Below, one piece after another: positions 17,076 to 27,100 of a stretch of 64,000 nt of DNA. The first letter of the stretch is position 1. Each line of letters opens with the position of its first letter. Location: the NCBI GenBank assembly GCA_016787665.1, contig JAEUUC010000009.1:257744-321743 (forward strand), written 5' to 3'. The translations under genes and the position numbers were made by a program. The DNA comes from Cyclobacteriaceae bacterium (GTDB lineage Bacteria > Bacteroidota > Bacteroidia > Cytophagales > Cyclobacteriaceae). The notes under the pieces were generated by a model. The model did not search any database. It had not been told where the DNA came from and worked only from the letters and a program-made list of their open reading frames with translations.

Positions 17076-17649
17076 TGCGCACATTGCGCCAGCGCACCTT
17101 AACGCCCCCACCGTCATGAATCTGTAATGCCACCTTTCCGGCACTAGATCCGATTTTATCATCCGACAAGCGAATCATTTCCGTGCCGTTCAACCAGGTG
17201 ACTACATCGCTGCCGGTAACGCGGACCTTGAGTGTATTCCAATCCGTGGGCTTAAGGACAGCTTCCTTGTCGGGATGCGGCAGAATGAGCCAGCCCCGTC
17301 CGTAGGACTCGTAAATGCCGCCCGTGTGCATTCCGGGCGGGGCAACCTCCGCCTGCCACCCGCTGATGATGGTACCCTCCAGCGAAGCATGAAAAAAAAC
17401 CCCGCTATTGCCGTTCGACTCCTGCTTAAACTCAAGGGTGAGGTCAAAGTCTTTGTACTCAGCTTCGGTCGCCAGGTATCCGTATTGTTTGTCGGGGCCG
17501 CTCTCACAGACCAACTCCCCGCGCTCTACGTACCATTTTTCCGTTCCGTAAACGGTCCAGCCCGTCAGATCTTTTCCATTGAAGATCGTTAGCGGTTGCT
17601 GCGCCAGCAGAGGCGTAGAAAGGCACAGAAGCAAGATCAGTTTTTTCAT
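17062..17649 (-). CDS. Secreted DUF1080 protein (3-keto-disaccharide hydrolase domain)
   Basis: A 195-residue protein. The ATG at 17649 opens a signal peptide (KKLILLLCLSTPLLAQ). The rest is a single DUF1080/3-keto-disaccharide hydrolase beta-sandwich: FNGKDLTGWTVYG at the start, DFDLTLEFKQ.GNSGVFFHA in the middle, and LQIHDGGGVKVRWRNVRIK at the end, all typical of the concanavalin-like family. Such proteins cleave keto-glycosides or bind sugars in the periplasm. Monocistronic; convergent with the DUF2306 gene and divergent from the glycosyltransferase. Confidence 0.88.
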   Translation of the reverse strand: MKKLILLLCLSTPLLAQQPLTIFNGKDLTGWTVYGTEKWYVERGELVCESGPDKQYGYLATEAEYKDFDLTLEFKQESNGNSGVFFHASLEGTIISGWQAEVAPPGMHTGGIYESYGRGWLILPHPDKEAVLKPTDWNTLKVRVTGSDVVTWLNGTEMIRLSDDKIGSSAGKVALQIHDGGGVKVRWRNVRIKVL

Positions 17650-17725
17650 GGCTGGGTCTTTGAGGTCAAACAAATTGACCAAAAAATGCTGACCAAGCAA
17701 GCGTTTCATTTTCTTTGCACCCGGC

Positions 17726-18883
17726 ATGAGAGTCGTTATTCTGCATCAGCATTTCAAGACACCGCAAAGCGGGGGCGCCATCCGATCGTACTATCTGGCC
17801 CGCGCACTGGCTGATCGAGGCATTGCAACGGTTGTGATTACAGCCCACAACGGACCGAAAAAAACTGACGATGTGGAGGGAATTGAAGTGCATTACCTGC
17901 CGGTAGCATACGACAATCGTTTTGGTTTTTGGAAACGCCTTGTCTCCTTCTGGCAGTTTCTTCGGCTCGGCACGCGTGAGGCTAAATCGATTCATGACGT
18001 TGACTATTACTATGCGATTTCCACGCCACTTACGGTGGGATTGATGGCCCGCTGGCTGAAACGCAAGACAGGCGTGCCCTATTTCTTTGAAGTGGGTGAC
18101 TTGTGGCCGGAAGCTCCCATTCAGTTGGGCTATATCCGAAACACCTGGCTCAAGAAATGGCTTTACCGCCTCGAGCGATCAATCTACCGGGAGGCCCAAG
18201 CCGTGGTCGCCTTATCCGTTGATATTGAAAATTATATCCGGAAGGTTTCGCCCGGCACGGTTACGCATGTTATCCCTAACATGGCGGATTGCGAGTACTA
18301 CACTCCATCTACACAAAAATCCAGCGCGCCAGAAAATCTGGTAGTGGCCTACCTGGGTGCCTTGGGGGTGGCCAATGGCCTGGACTTTCTGCTCGACTGT
18401 GCGCGCGAATCGCTTAAAGCGAAAGCAGCCATCCGGTTTATCGTGGGGGGAGACGGTGCGATGCGCGACCATCTCGAAAACCGAATCAACAACGAAAAGC
18501 TTACCAATGTAAACTTGCTTCCCTTTCAAAACCGCGAGGGTGTTCGGCAAACATTAGCCGGAGCAGATGCCGTGTTTATCTGCTACGAAAACAAACCCGT
18601 ACTCCAGACAGGTTCCCCAAACAAGTATTTTGACGGACTGGCGGCCGGCAAGCTGATTGTGGTGAACGTGAATGGCTGGATGCGTGAAGAAATTGAACAG
18701 GCCCATTGCGGGATATTTGTTGATCGTGCGCGGCCAGCCGCCTTGGTTGAAAAACTGACGAGCTTATCAACGGCCGAAGTTCAACAGATGAAATCCAATG
18801 CACGGTCGCTGGCGAAACGATCATACGACCGTTTGGCGCTGGCGGAGAAATTTGCCGGGCTTTTCCGTCCGGAGATGAAATAG
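17726..18883 (+). CDS. Glycosyltransferase family 4
   Basis: A 385-residue GT-B fold enzyme. The N-lobe begins VVILHQHFKTPQSGGAIRSYYLARAL, with the donor/acceptor groove typical of WbuB-like GT4 enzymes. The C-lobe has VAYLGALGVANGLDFLL, FIVGGDGAMRDHLE and the family E-x7-E region (FDGLAAGKLIVV). It transfers a sugar from a nucleotide-sugar, probably for LPS or capsule. No other glycan genes adjoin it. A TTTCTTTG resembling a -7 element ends eight bases before the ATG. Cytoplasmic face of the membrane; specificity unknown. Confidence 0.88.
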   Translation: MRVVILHQHFKTPQSGGAIRSYYLARALADRGIATVVITAHNGPKKTDDVEGIEVHYLPVAYDNRFGFWKRLVSFWQFLRLGTREAKSIHDVDYYYAISTPLTVGLMARWLKRKTGVPYFFEVGDLWPEAPIQLGYIRNTWLKKWLYRLERSIYREAQAVVALSVDIENYIRKVSPGTVTHVIPNMADCEYYTPSTQKSSAPENLVVAYLGALGVANGLDFLLDCARESLKAKAAIRFIVGGDGAMRDHLENRINNEKLTNVNLLPFQNREGVRQTLAGADAVFICYENKPVLQTGSPNKYFDGLAAGKLIVVNVNGWMREEIEQAHCGIFVDRARPAALVEKLTSLSTAEVQQMKSNARSLAKRSYDRLALAEKFAGLFRPEMK

Positions 18884-18925
18884 CCTTCGCTCGCCTGATT
18901 ACTTTCCGGACAGGGCGAATTCAAC

Positions 18926-18933
18926 TATTTTTG
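18926..18933 (+). promoter_or_regulatory. Candidate -7 element of nusB
   Basis: TATTTTTG fits TAnnTTTG exactly and lies 24 bases before the ATG at 18958. The -33 position carries TTTC rather than TTTG, so support is moderate. Confidence 0.42.
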
Positions 18934-18957
18934 CGCTTTACCGTTCTTTTCCGTGCT

Positions 18958-20082
18958 ATGCTGAACCGACACACCCTCCGCATCAAAATCATGCAAAATG
19001 TTTTTGCATTCGAACAATGTAAAGAAGCCGATTTTGAACTGGCCAAAGATTGGGTGGGGGACCACTTCCTGCCCGACCTCAACTCGATGGAAGTACAGGA
19101 CAAGGAGGGTCTGAAAAAACAACGGAAGCAGGCCATTCAATTTTTCGAGAAAAAGTTTCGCTCGCCCGAAGCCAGCCTGGAGGATGACAAAATCACCAAA
19201 GCCGTAAAGGACGGACTGGCCATGTACGAAAAGCAGGTGAAGAAAGATCACCAGCACCTGAAAACAAACCTGGTCAGCGAGGTGTCGCGCATCAGTAACT
19301 GGTATTACTCCGTGTATGCACTTTGGCTGAGTTTTTACGACCTCGCAAAAGAAGACACCAAAAGCAACCACACGAACTGGTTGGGCAATCAGGTGGTGAA
19401 AGCCCTCCAGACTAACGATGAACTGCAGAAGGCCATTCTGCAATTCGATGCCGGCTGGGGAACCCGACAAGACTTTGCCCGCAGATGGTTTCGCGAAATT
19501 TTCAAAGCCAGCAAGGAATATCAGGCCTACCAGGAATTGAAAAAGCCGACTGCCGATGATGACAAGCAACTGCTCAAGCAAATGCTGCGCAGACTTGTTG
19601 TGGGTAAGGGCGTAATCCACGACTACTTTGAAGAGCAGGACTTGCGCTGGGTGGAAGACAAAGAAGTAATCAAAGGCCTGGTTGAAAAAACCGTCAAGAC
19701 ACTGGAGAACGGCAAGGTTGAGATACAGAAACTCACGATTGATTGGGATGACGACAAAGAGTTTCTCGAGAAGCTCTTCACGCAGGCCACATCGTTAAAA
19801 CCTGAATACACCAAACTGATTGCTGACAATACCAAAAACTGGGAAGTGGATCGTTTGCCCCTCACCGACCGGGTGATCCTGGAAATGGCAATAGCGGAGA
19901 TGATCTCGTTTCCACAGATCCCGGTAAAAGTTACCCTGAACGAGTATATCGAACTGGCCAAAAAATACAGTACACCGAAAAGCCGTCAGTTCATCAATGG
20001 CATTCTGGACGTGATCACCAAAACGTTGCAGCAACAGGGCGTGATTCGAAAGAGCGGCCGGGGCCTGATCGACAATAAGTAA
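18958..20082 (+). CDS. nusB: Transcription antitermination factor NusB (long Bacteroidota form)
   Basis: A 374-residue protein, more than twice the length of E. coli NusB. The NusB RNA-binding fold is at the C-terminus, about residues 250-370: LPLTDRVILEMAIAEMISF, VTLNEYIELAKKYS and SRQFINGILD. The N-terminal about 240 residues are a helical, Lys/Glu-rich extension beginning LNRHTLRIKIMQNVFAFEQC, a form seen in Bacteroidota. With NusE it binds boxA of rRNA transcripts. It starts the conserved block nusB-ytxH-DUF1573-yajC-ybbR-coaE. Confidence 0.92.
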   Translation: MLNRHTLRIKIMQNVFAFEQCKEADFELAKDWVGDHFLPDLNSMEVQDKEGLKKQRKQAIQFFEKKFRSPEASLEDDKITKAVKDGLAMYEKQVKKDHQHLKTNLVSEVSRISNWYYSVYALWLSFYDLAKEDTKSNHTNWLGNQVVKALQTNDELQKAILQFDAGWGTRQDFARRWFREIFKASKEYQAYQELKKPTADDDKQLLKQMLRRLVVGKGVIHDYFEEQDLRWVEDKEVIKGLVEKTVKTLENGKVEIQKLTIDWDDDKEFLEKLFTQATSLKPEYTKLIADNTKNWEVDRLPLTDRVILEMAIAEMISFPQIPVKVTLNEYIELAKKYSTPKSRQFINGILDVITKTLQQQGVIRKSGRGLIDNK

Positions 20083-20152
20083 CCGTAACGGCTGCCTGCA
20101 CGATTCAGCCAAAAACTGTATCTTTAAAGCCCTAATTTTTAACTCGCCTGAT

Positions 20153-20470
20153 ATGAGCAAAAAAAGCAGCAACACCCTCATGGCCTTTTTAGCCGGAGCC
20201 GCAGTGGGCGCCATTTTGGGCATTTTATACGCGCCCGATAAGGGTTCCGTAACCCGCGAAAAGCTCTCCTACCGCCTCGACAAATACAAAAAGATGCTCG
20301 AAGACTACCTGAACGAGTTGGTGGCCGGCAATGTAGCCGAAAATGGAAACGGCCATTCCGAGGCACGCGCACAGGGCCAAAAAATCGTGAATGAAGCCCA
20401 GGGTAAGGCACAACGCCTGTTGGAAGACGTGGATGAACTGCTGGAACAGTTGCGTGGCAAAAAGAGTTAA
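20153..20470 (+). CDS. YtxH-domain small membrane-associated protein
   Basis: A 105-residue protein. An N-terminal hydrophobic glycine-rich segment (LMAFLAGAAVGAILGILYAPDKG) is the YtxH/gas-vesicle-like membrane helix. It is followed by a charged coiled-coil region to the end, with VDELLEQLRGKK. YtxH proteins are linked to general stress and envelope functions, but no reaction is known. It follows nusB by 70 bases and belongs to the same conserved block. Confidence 0.82.
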   Translation: MSKKSSNTLMAFLAGAAVGAILGILYAPDKGSVTREKLSYRLDKYKKMLEDYLNELVAGNVAENGNGHSEARAQGQKIVNEAQGKAQRLLEDVDELLEQLRGKKS

Positions 20471-20535
20471 TGAAGTGTTAATGGGCGGTGTGCTGCTGCC
20501 TAAACCTTAATTTTGTAACGGAAACGAGTAAGAAT

Positions 20536-21078
20536 ATGAAAATTATGACGAAACTAATGGTAGCCCTGGCGTTGATCGTGCTGGTAGCTGCCTGTAAAGA
20601 CCGCGATGCGGAAAAGAAAATTGCGGAGTTAGAGTCACGGCTGGCGCAGATGGAAGCCAAAAACCAGGCTCCTACCACTCCGGCCCAGACGCCACAGCCC
20701 ACACCGCAGCCGGAAACCAAGCCCGAGGGCCCGCTGCCTGTGTTGTCCTTTGAGACAACCGCCCATGACTTCGGCACCATTAACGAAGGGCAAAAAGTAG
20801 TGCATACCTACAAGTTCAAAAACACGGGCGAGGCACCGCTCATCATTCAAAGTGCCCAGCCTTCGTGCGGTTGCACGGTACCCGATTGGACGAAAGAACC
20901 GATTCCCGTTGGGGGCACCGGCTTTGTAAAGGCCGAATTCGACAGCAACGGCAAACCAGGCGTGAATAACAAGACCATCACCGTAACGGCCAATACCTGG
21001 CCTAAAACAACACAATTGAATTTCAAAGCGATGGTTGTGGGTAAGGCAACGGGTGACAATGGCCCGGTGAAGCAATAA
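20536..21078 (+). CDS. DUF1573 lipoprotein
   Basis: A 180-residue protein. The ATG at 20536 opens a lipoprotein signal (LIVLVAAC). Residues 20-40 form a short coiled coil (AEKKIAELESRLAQMEAK), followed by a Pro/Thr/Gln-rich linker, and then a DUF1573 immunoglobulin-like domain (about 70-165): FETTAHDFGTINEGQKVVHTYKFKNTGEAPLII, SCGCTVPDW, KAEFDSNGKPG. The domain is widespread in Bacteroidota envelopes, often as surface or periplasmic lipoproteins. Function unknown. A clear terminator follows. Confidence 0.9.
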   Translation: MKIMTKLMVALALIVLVAACKDRDAEKKIAELESRLAQMEAKNQAPTTPAQTPQPTPQPETKPEGPLPVLSFETTAHDFGTINEGQKVVHTYKFKNTGEAPLIIQSAQPSCGCTVPDWTKEPIPVGGTGFVKAEFDSNGKPGVNNKTITVTANTWPKTTQLNFKAMVVGKATGDNGPVKQ

Positions 21079-21098
21079 CCCAAACAAAGGCAATATAA

Positions 21099-21126
21099 AA
21101 ATCCCGCCCCGAGCGGGATTTTTTCT
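21099..21126 (+). terminator. Intrinsic terminator after DUF1573 gene
   Basis: The nine-base stem AAATCCCGC / GCGGGATTT with a five-base CCCGA loop is followed by a T-rich tail. It separates nusB-DUF1573 transcripts from yajC. Confidence 0.88.
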
Positions 21127-21155
21127 TTTCATCCCCAGTAAACAGAATATCTCAA

Positions 21156-21163
21156 TATCTTTA
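21156..21163 (+). promoter_or_regulatory. Candidate -7 element of yajC
   Basis: TATCTTTA matches TAnnTTTG except for the last base and lies 19 bases before the yajC ATG, right after a terminator. No -33 match was found. Confidence 0.33.
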
Positions 21164-21182
21164 CGCCCTAATTTTCAGAACC

Positions 21183-21494
21183 ATGTACGCAGTTATTCTC
21201 CAGGCACAAGCCCAATCCAATTGGATGCAATTCATCCCGCTGGTATTGATCGTCATTGTTTTTTATTTCTTTATGATCCGGCCCCAGCAGAAAAAAGCAA
21301 AGGAGCAAAAGAAATTTATCGATGAGGTGAAGGTGGGCGATAAGGTGGTAACTATTGGCGGGGCGCATGGGCGTGTAGCCGAATTGGAAGATGACACGTT
21401 TGTACTCGAGGTAGAACGTGGCGGTCGCATCCGTTTCAATAAGTCTTCGATCTCAATGGAATCCACCAAGGCTATTACCACCAAAAAGGCGTAA
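21183..21494 (+). CDS. yajC: Preprotein translocase subunit YajC
   Basis: A 103-residue protein of normal length. One transmembrane helix (LVLIVIVFYFFMIRPQQKK) is followed by the family core KKFIDEVKVGDKVVTIGGAHGRV and a small beta domain. YajC associates with SecDF in the inner membrane and assists Sec-dependent export. In this window it sits in the order common in Bacteroidota, followed by ybbR and coaE. Confidence 0.95.
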   Translation: MYAVILQAQAQSNWMQFIPLVLIVIVFYFFMIRPQQKKAKEQKKFIDEVKVGDKVVTIGGAHGRVAELEDDTFVLEVERGGRIRFNKSSISMESTKAITTKKA

Positions 21495-21511
21495 GCGAGC
21501 TGCAATTCTTG

Positions 21512-21519
21512 TACCTTTG
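21512..21519 (+). promoter_or_regulatory. Candidate -7 element of the YbbR-like gene
   Basis: TACCTTTG is an exact TAnnTTTG match and ends eight bases before the ATG at 21528, so the leader would be only a few bases. No TTG is present at the usual -33 distance. Confidence 0.4.
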
Positions 21520-21527
21520 GTGGCCTT

Positions 21528-22457
21528 ATGGGTTTGCTAAAGGCCATTGTCAAGGTTTTTCATTTTAACCGAACCAATTGGAAGGCGCTGTTTCTGTGCC
21601 TTCTGGCAGCAGTGGTGTTTTGGTTGTTCAATGCGTTGAACAAGACGTACTCAACTAACATCCGCTTCCCGTTAACGTTTGACTATGATCAGCAACGGTT
21701 TATGCCAGCCGAGGCATTGCCAACGCATGTAACGTTGAATGTAAGCGGCCTGGGGTGGGATTTATCGCGTAAACATTTCGGTTTAAAAGTCCCTGAGCTC
21801 GTGGTGCCCCTCGATCGGCCGTTGGAAGTGCGTAAAATCATCGGGGCCCAACTTGCTCCCGTGCTGGAAGGTCAGCTGGGAGCTCTTGAAATCAAATCGG
21901 TGGTAACCGACACCTTGTTCATTCATCTGGATGTGGCCATCACGCGCCCATTGGCCGTTCAGGCCGACTTATCGGCTGTTCGTTTCCGCGAGGGCTTTGG
22001 TCGCATTGGAGCAATCACCGTTGAGCCGGACAGTATTGATGTAGAAGGCCCCAAAAGCATCGTTGAAAAACTACCTGCGGTGCTCCTGGTTACTCCGCGC
22101 GGCAGTCGCGTGGATGAACTGGTTCGCCAAGATGTTGAGGTAGGAATTCCGGACAATGACTTCATCAAACGATCACCGCCCATGGTGTTGGTGAGTTTTC
22201 CGGTGGGCCGCGTGCGGCAACTGGAGGTTCGTGTGCCCCTCACAATCGAAGGCAACCGAAAAGTGCGTGGCCTTCCGGACAGCGTGGCCGTCCGTGTTGA
22301 AATGGACGCAAACGCCTCGCTACGCAACCTGCGTGAGACGATCCAGGCTCGGACAAGCCTAAGCAACTCCGGGTGGGTTACACCCCAGATTACCGGTGTT
22401 CCTGACTGGGCCCGGCTGCTTCAAATCGATTCCGTTCAACTCCCGCGAAATCCATAA
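21528..22457 (+). CDS. YbbR-like (CdaR-type) membrane-anchored protein
   Basis: A 309-residue protein. One N-terminal membrane helix (LFLCLLAAVVFWLFNAL, residues about 20-36) is followed by at least two YbbR repeats facing the periplasm, with the typical LNVSGLGWDLSRK and VEVEGPKSIVEKL-like segments. In Firmicutes, YbbR/CdaR regulates the diadenylate cyclase CdaA; no cyclase gene is present here, so that role is not shown. It ends four bases before coaE. Confidence 0.8.
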   Translation: MGLLKAIVKVFHFNRTNWKALFLCLLAAVVFWLFNALNKTYSTNIRFPLTFDYDQQRFMPAEALPTHVTLNVSGLGWDLSRKHFGLKVPELVVPLDRPLEVRKIIGAQLAPVLEGQLGALEIKSVVTDTLFIHLDVAITRPLAVQADLSAVRFREGFGRIGAITVEPDSIDVEGPKSIVEKLPAVLLVTPRGSRVDELVRQDVEVGIPDNDFIKRSPPMVLVSFPVGRVRQLEVRVPLTIEGNRKVRGLPDSVAVRVEMDANASLRNLRETIQARTSLSNSGWVTPQITGVPDWARLLQIDSVQLPRNP

Positions 22458-22461
22458 AATC

Positions 22462-23082
22462 ATGATGGCGTCAAACCTGCAGGTGGGCATTACGGGTGGG
22501 ATCGGATCGGGCAAAAGCCTGGTTTGCCGAATCTTTGCCTGCCTGGGCATACCCGTATACGATGCCGATAGCCGAGCGAAAGTACTAATGACCACTGACG
22601 GAATACTGGTCGAACAGATCAAAAAAGAATTCGGAAACTTGTCATTCGGTGCCGATGGTTCGTTAAACCGGAGTTATCTGGCGGCCGAAGTTTTCAGCCG
22701 TCCCGAGCGGCTGGAAAAGTTGAATCATCTGGTTCATCCGCGGGTGGCCGAAGATTACCAGCGGTGGGCATCCGGTCAACAGCTAGCCCCTTACGTAATC
22801 CGAGAAGCCGCCCTGATGTACGAAGCGGGCGCGGATAAAACCGTTGACCGAATGATCGTGGTAAGGGCTCCGGAGGCGCTGCGCATTCAACGGGTATTGC
22901 AACGTGACCGGAACCGCACGGAAGACGAGGTGCGAAACATATTAAATCGGCAATGGCCGGAAGAGGAGAAAGTGAAGCGGGCGGATTTTTTGATTGATAA
23001 CGATGAGACTCAATTGGTCATCCCTCAGGTTTTGTCGCTGCACGAAATGTTTTGTGAGCGAAACCAATTTTCCGGTAGTTGA
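22462..23082 (+). CDS. coaE: Dephospho-CoA kinase
   Basis: A 206-residue protein. I chose the ATG at 22462, four bases after the ybbR stop (the next codon is also ATG). The P-loop GITGGIGSGKS is at about residues 9-19, then DADSRAK for substrate binding, LVHPRVAEDY, and the lid segment QRVLQRDRNRTEDEV. It phosphorylates dephospho-CoA to CoA, the last step of CoA synthesis, in the cytoplasm. Confidence 0.95.
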   Translation: MMASNLQVGITGGIGSGKSLVCRIFACLGIPVYDADSRAKVLMTTDGILVEQIKKEFGNLSFGADGSLNRSYLAAEVFSRPERLEKLNHLVHPRVAEDYQRWASGQQLAPYVIREAALMYEAGADKTVDRMIVVRAPEALRIQRVLQRDRNRTEDEVRNILNRQWPEEEKVKRADFLIDNDETQLVIPQVLSLHEMFCERNQFSGS

Positions 23083-23109
23083 GTTTAATCAACCGAATTC
23101 TGTTTTGAA

Positions 23110-24171
23110 ATGAAGAAAACATTGATCACAGTTGGAGTGGTAGTGGCGATAGCCGCCTTGTTGATCGTTCCCAAGCTGGATCTTTTCAAGTCCAAAAAGG
23201 GTCCGGCCACGGATGCCCCGCGTGGGCCTGGAAAAATGGCCGTTGAGGCCATCACGGTCCGGCCGTCCCGGCTTGATAATAAGTTAATCGTCACGGGTTC
23301 GGTACAAGCCAATGAGTCGTTGGAGCTAAAAAGCGAAGTGTCGGGAAAGATAGCGTCAATCACGTTCAGCGAGGGCAAGACCGTGAAAAAAGGCGAAGTG
23401 TTGGTTCTGATTCATGACGAGGAGACGCGAGCGCAGTTGGAGAAGCAGAAGTACAACCGGAAGCTGAACGAGGACAATGAATTCCGGCAACGCAAGCTGT
23501 TGGAGAAGGATGCCATCAGCCAGGAAGAATATGAGAACGCGCTGAACCGCCTGAACACCACCACAGCGGATATCAAACTGCTGGAAGCTCAGTTGGAAAA
23601 AACAAGAATCAAAGCCCCGTTTGAGGGCCGCATCGGCCTCCGGTATGTAAGTGAAGGATCTTACATCTCGCCCAGCACTGTCATCGCAACACTATACAAC
23701 ATTAATCCCGCCAAAATCGAATTTGCGGTACCGGGCCGGTACAGCACGCAGGTAACAGCCGGAAAAAAAATCCGGTTTACGATCGAAAACGACACCACTT
23801 TCTTTGAGGGTGAGGTTTATGCCATAGAGCCTCGCATTGACCTGGAAACCCGCACACTGCGTTTGCGGGCCTTAGCGGATAACACCAGCGGCCGTCTTTT
23901 GCCAGGACAATTTGTAAAGATTGATCTGATCCTGGAAACCTTGGATGATGCCCTGCTGGTGCCCACCGAGGCGGTGGTGCCGGAACAAGACGGAAAGAAA
24001 GTGTTTGTTCTCCGAAACGGTAAAGTGGCGGAGGTGAGCATCACCACGGGCATTCGCACCGAAAAATCGTTGGAAGTCCTTACTGGGCTACAGGCCGGTG
24101 ACACCGTGTTGACGACCGGTATTTTGCAATTGCGCAGCGGGATGGAAGTGGGTATTAGCAAAATGAAATAA
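23110..24171 (+). CDS. RND efflux periplasmic adaptor (membrane fusion protein)
   Basis: A 353-residue protein with an N-terminal membrane anchor (ITVGVVVAIAALLIVP). It has the adaptor architecture: a first lipoyl half (ELKSEVSGKIASITFSEGKTVKKGEVL), a coiled-coil hairpin (about residues 105-160), a second lipoyl half (IKAPFEGRIGLRYVSEGSYISPS), a beta-barrel and a membrane-proximal domain. It links the inner-membrane pump to the TolC-type channel. First gene of an operon: the pump starts five bases after its stop. Confidence 0.95.
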   Translation: MKKTLITVGVVVAIAALLIVPKLDLFKSKKGPATDAPRGPGKMAVEAITVRPSRLDNKLIVTGSVQANESLELKSEVSGKIASITFSEGKTVKKGEVLVLIHDEETRAQLEKQKYNRKLNEDNEFRQRKLLEKDAISQEEYENALNRLNTTTADIKLLEAQLEKTRIKAPFEGRIGLRYVSEGSYISPSTVIATLYNINPAKIEFAVPGRYSTQVTAGKKIRFTIENDTTFFEGEVYAIEPRIDLETRTLRLRALADNTSGRLLPGQFVKIDLILETLDDALLVPTEAVVPEQDGKKVFVLRNGKVAEVSITTGIRTEKSLEVLTGLQAGDTVLTTGILQLRSGMEVGISKMK

Positions 24172-24176
24172 GGCAC

Positions 24177-27100
24177 ATGGCAAGTCTGTCTATAATTAGT
24201 ATTAAGCGGCCTGTACTCGCCATCGTGATGTCGATGGTCATCGTGCTGTTTGGTATTATCGGATTTTCCTTTTTGGGCGTTCGTGAATTCCCCAGTGTTG
24301 ACCCGCCCGTGGTGACGGTGAGTACCACCTATGTTGGCGCGAATGCAGATGTTATTGAATCGCAGATTACCGAACCGCTGGAGGATGCCATCAACGGTGT
24401 ACCCGGCATTCGCACACTGACCTCAGTAAGTCGCGAAGGTCGCAGCAACATAACGGTAGAGTTTGAATTGGGTGTTAACATTGAAGCAGCGGCCAACGAT
24501 GTTCGCGATAAGGTATCAGGCGCCCTCAACCGCCTGCCTCCGGATGTTGACCCGCCTGTGGTTGAAAAAGCGGATGCGGATTCAAGCCCCATTATCTTTT
24601 TGACGGTACGAAGCGACAAACGGAACCTGCTGGAGATATCGCGCATTGCCGAGATCTATTTCAAAGAACGCATTCAAACCATTCCGGGTGTAAGTTCTGT
24701 GCAGATTTGGGGCCAGCGCAGGTACTCCATGCGCCTGTGGATGGATCCCATCAAACTGGCCTCCTTAAAACTGGCCCCTTCGGATGTGCTGCAAGCGGTC
24801 AATCGCGAAAACGTTGAGCTGCCCTCGGGGCGCGTGGAAGGAAACAACACTGAACTGACCGTGCGTACGCTCGGCCGGTTGAATACCGAAGATGACTTCA
24901 ATAATCTGATCATTAAGGAAGACGGTGGCAACGTGGTCCGGTTTTCCGATATCGGACGTGCCCAGTTATACCCCGAAAACGACCGCACCATTCTGAGGCG
25001 CGATGGCATTCCGGGTTGTGCACTCGCCATTGTGGCACAACCGGGAGCCAACAACATTGATATCGCAGAGCGCTTATACCAAAAGCTCGACCAGATCCAG
25101 CGCGACCTGCCCCCGGATGTAAGCTACCAGATGAGTTACGACTCTACCCGGTACATTTTGTCCTCGATTGCCGAGGTGGAGGAAACGATTCTGATCGCCT
25201 TCTTTCTCGTGTTGTCCATTATCTTCATCTTCCTGCGCGATTGGCGCACCACCGTCATACCGATCGTGACTATTCCCATATCCCTCATCGGAGCCTTTTT
25301 TGTCATGTATCTCCTGGGTTTCACCATCAATGTGCTCACCCTGCTGGGTATTGTATTAGCCATTGGCCTTGTGGTGGACGATGCCATTGTGGTGCTCGAA
25401 AACATTTACGTAAAAGTGGAAGAAGGAGAGGAACCTATGGAGGCCGCCAAGCGTGGCTCAACCGAAATCTATTTCGCGGTTATCTCCACCACGGTTTCCG
25501 TAGTCGCAGTTTTCTTACCTGTGATTTTTCTCCAGGGTCTCACTGGTCGACTTTTCCGGGAGTTTGGCCTTGTGGTAGCCAGCTCAGTCGCCATCTCCGC
25601 TTTTGTCTCACTCACGCTAACACCCATGATGAGTGCCCGCCTGCTCAAAAGGCGCGAGCAGCAACCCTGGCTTTACCGGAAGACTGAGCCCTTCTTCAAC
25701 TGGCTGACCAATGCTTATTCGCAGTCGCTTCAGGGTTTCATGCAGCGAAGATGGCTGGCCTTTGTCATCGTACTCGGTAGTGCGGGATTGATTTATTGGC
25801 TCGGGGCAACGATGCCGTCTGAACTCGCGCCACTGGAAGATCGCAGTGAGTTTCGTTTACAGGCGCAAGCCCCGGAAGGTGCCACATTTGAATATATGGA
25901 CAGTTATGTGCGGGAACTTACCGCCTTCATTCAGGAGGAAGTGCCCGAGCGCGCAGGCTTGGTGTCCGTAACGGCCCCGGGCTTTGGGGGTGCCGGTGTT
26001 AACTCGGGTTTCGTTCGCGTCATTTTGAAATCACCGGAAGAACGCGACCGCACGCAACAGGGCATCGTGGATGATGTAACGGCAAAAGTGAGAAAGTTCA
26101 CAGGCGTGCGCACGTTTACCACACAGGCACAAACCATTGGCGACCGCAGGGGCGGCTTCCCGTTGCAGTTCGTGGTGCAGGCAGCCGAGCTTTATCAGCT
26201 TAAGGAAGTATTGCCCGCGTTTATGCAAAAGGCAGCCGCCAGCGACAAGTTTGCCTTTGTTGATCTGGATTTGAAATTCACCAAACCGGAAATCAACATT
26301 ACCATCGATCGGGATAAAGCGCGCAACCTGGGCGTTAACGTTATTGATATTGCGCAAACCTTGCAATTGGGCTTAAGTGGCTCCCGCTTCGGGAATTTCA
26401 TCATGGATGGCAAGCAATATCAAATCATAGGGCAGGTGGAGCGGGCAGACCGAAATGAGCCGCTCGACTTGAAAACGCTGTATGTCAAAAACAGACGTGG
26501 CGAACTCATTCAGCTTGACAACCTCGTAACATTTCAGGAATTGAGCAGCCCTCCGCAACTCTACCGGTTCAACCGGTATGCTTCAGCCAAGGTGCAGGCC
26601 CAGTTGGCAAAAGGAGTGGCTTTGGGCGAGGGGATCAAGGAAATGCAGCGCATTGCCGATGAAGTCCTGGATGAGCGCTTTACCACCAGCCTCGATGGCG
26701 CTTCGCGTGAGTTTGCCGAGAGTTCATCCAGCATTTATATGGCCTTGCTCATTGCCCTGATCATCATCTATCTGGTTTTGGCAGGTCAGTTCGAAAGCTT
26801 CCGCGACCCTTTTATCATCATGTTCACTGTGCCGTTGGCCATCGCGGGTGCATTGATCACCCTGTGGTATTTCAACCAGACCCTGAATATTTTCAGTCAG
26901 ATTGGGATCATTATGTTGATCGGCCTGGTGACTAAAAATGGGATTTTGATTGTTGAATTTGCCAACCAGCGCAAAGAGCAGGGAAAGAGTGTTTTGCAGG
27001 CGGTGGTCGAAGCAGCGGAATCCCGTTTCCGCCCGATTGTGATGACCAGTCTATCCACCATTCTCGGCATTTTGCCCATTGCACTGGCTCTGGGTGCTGG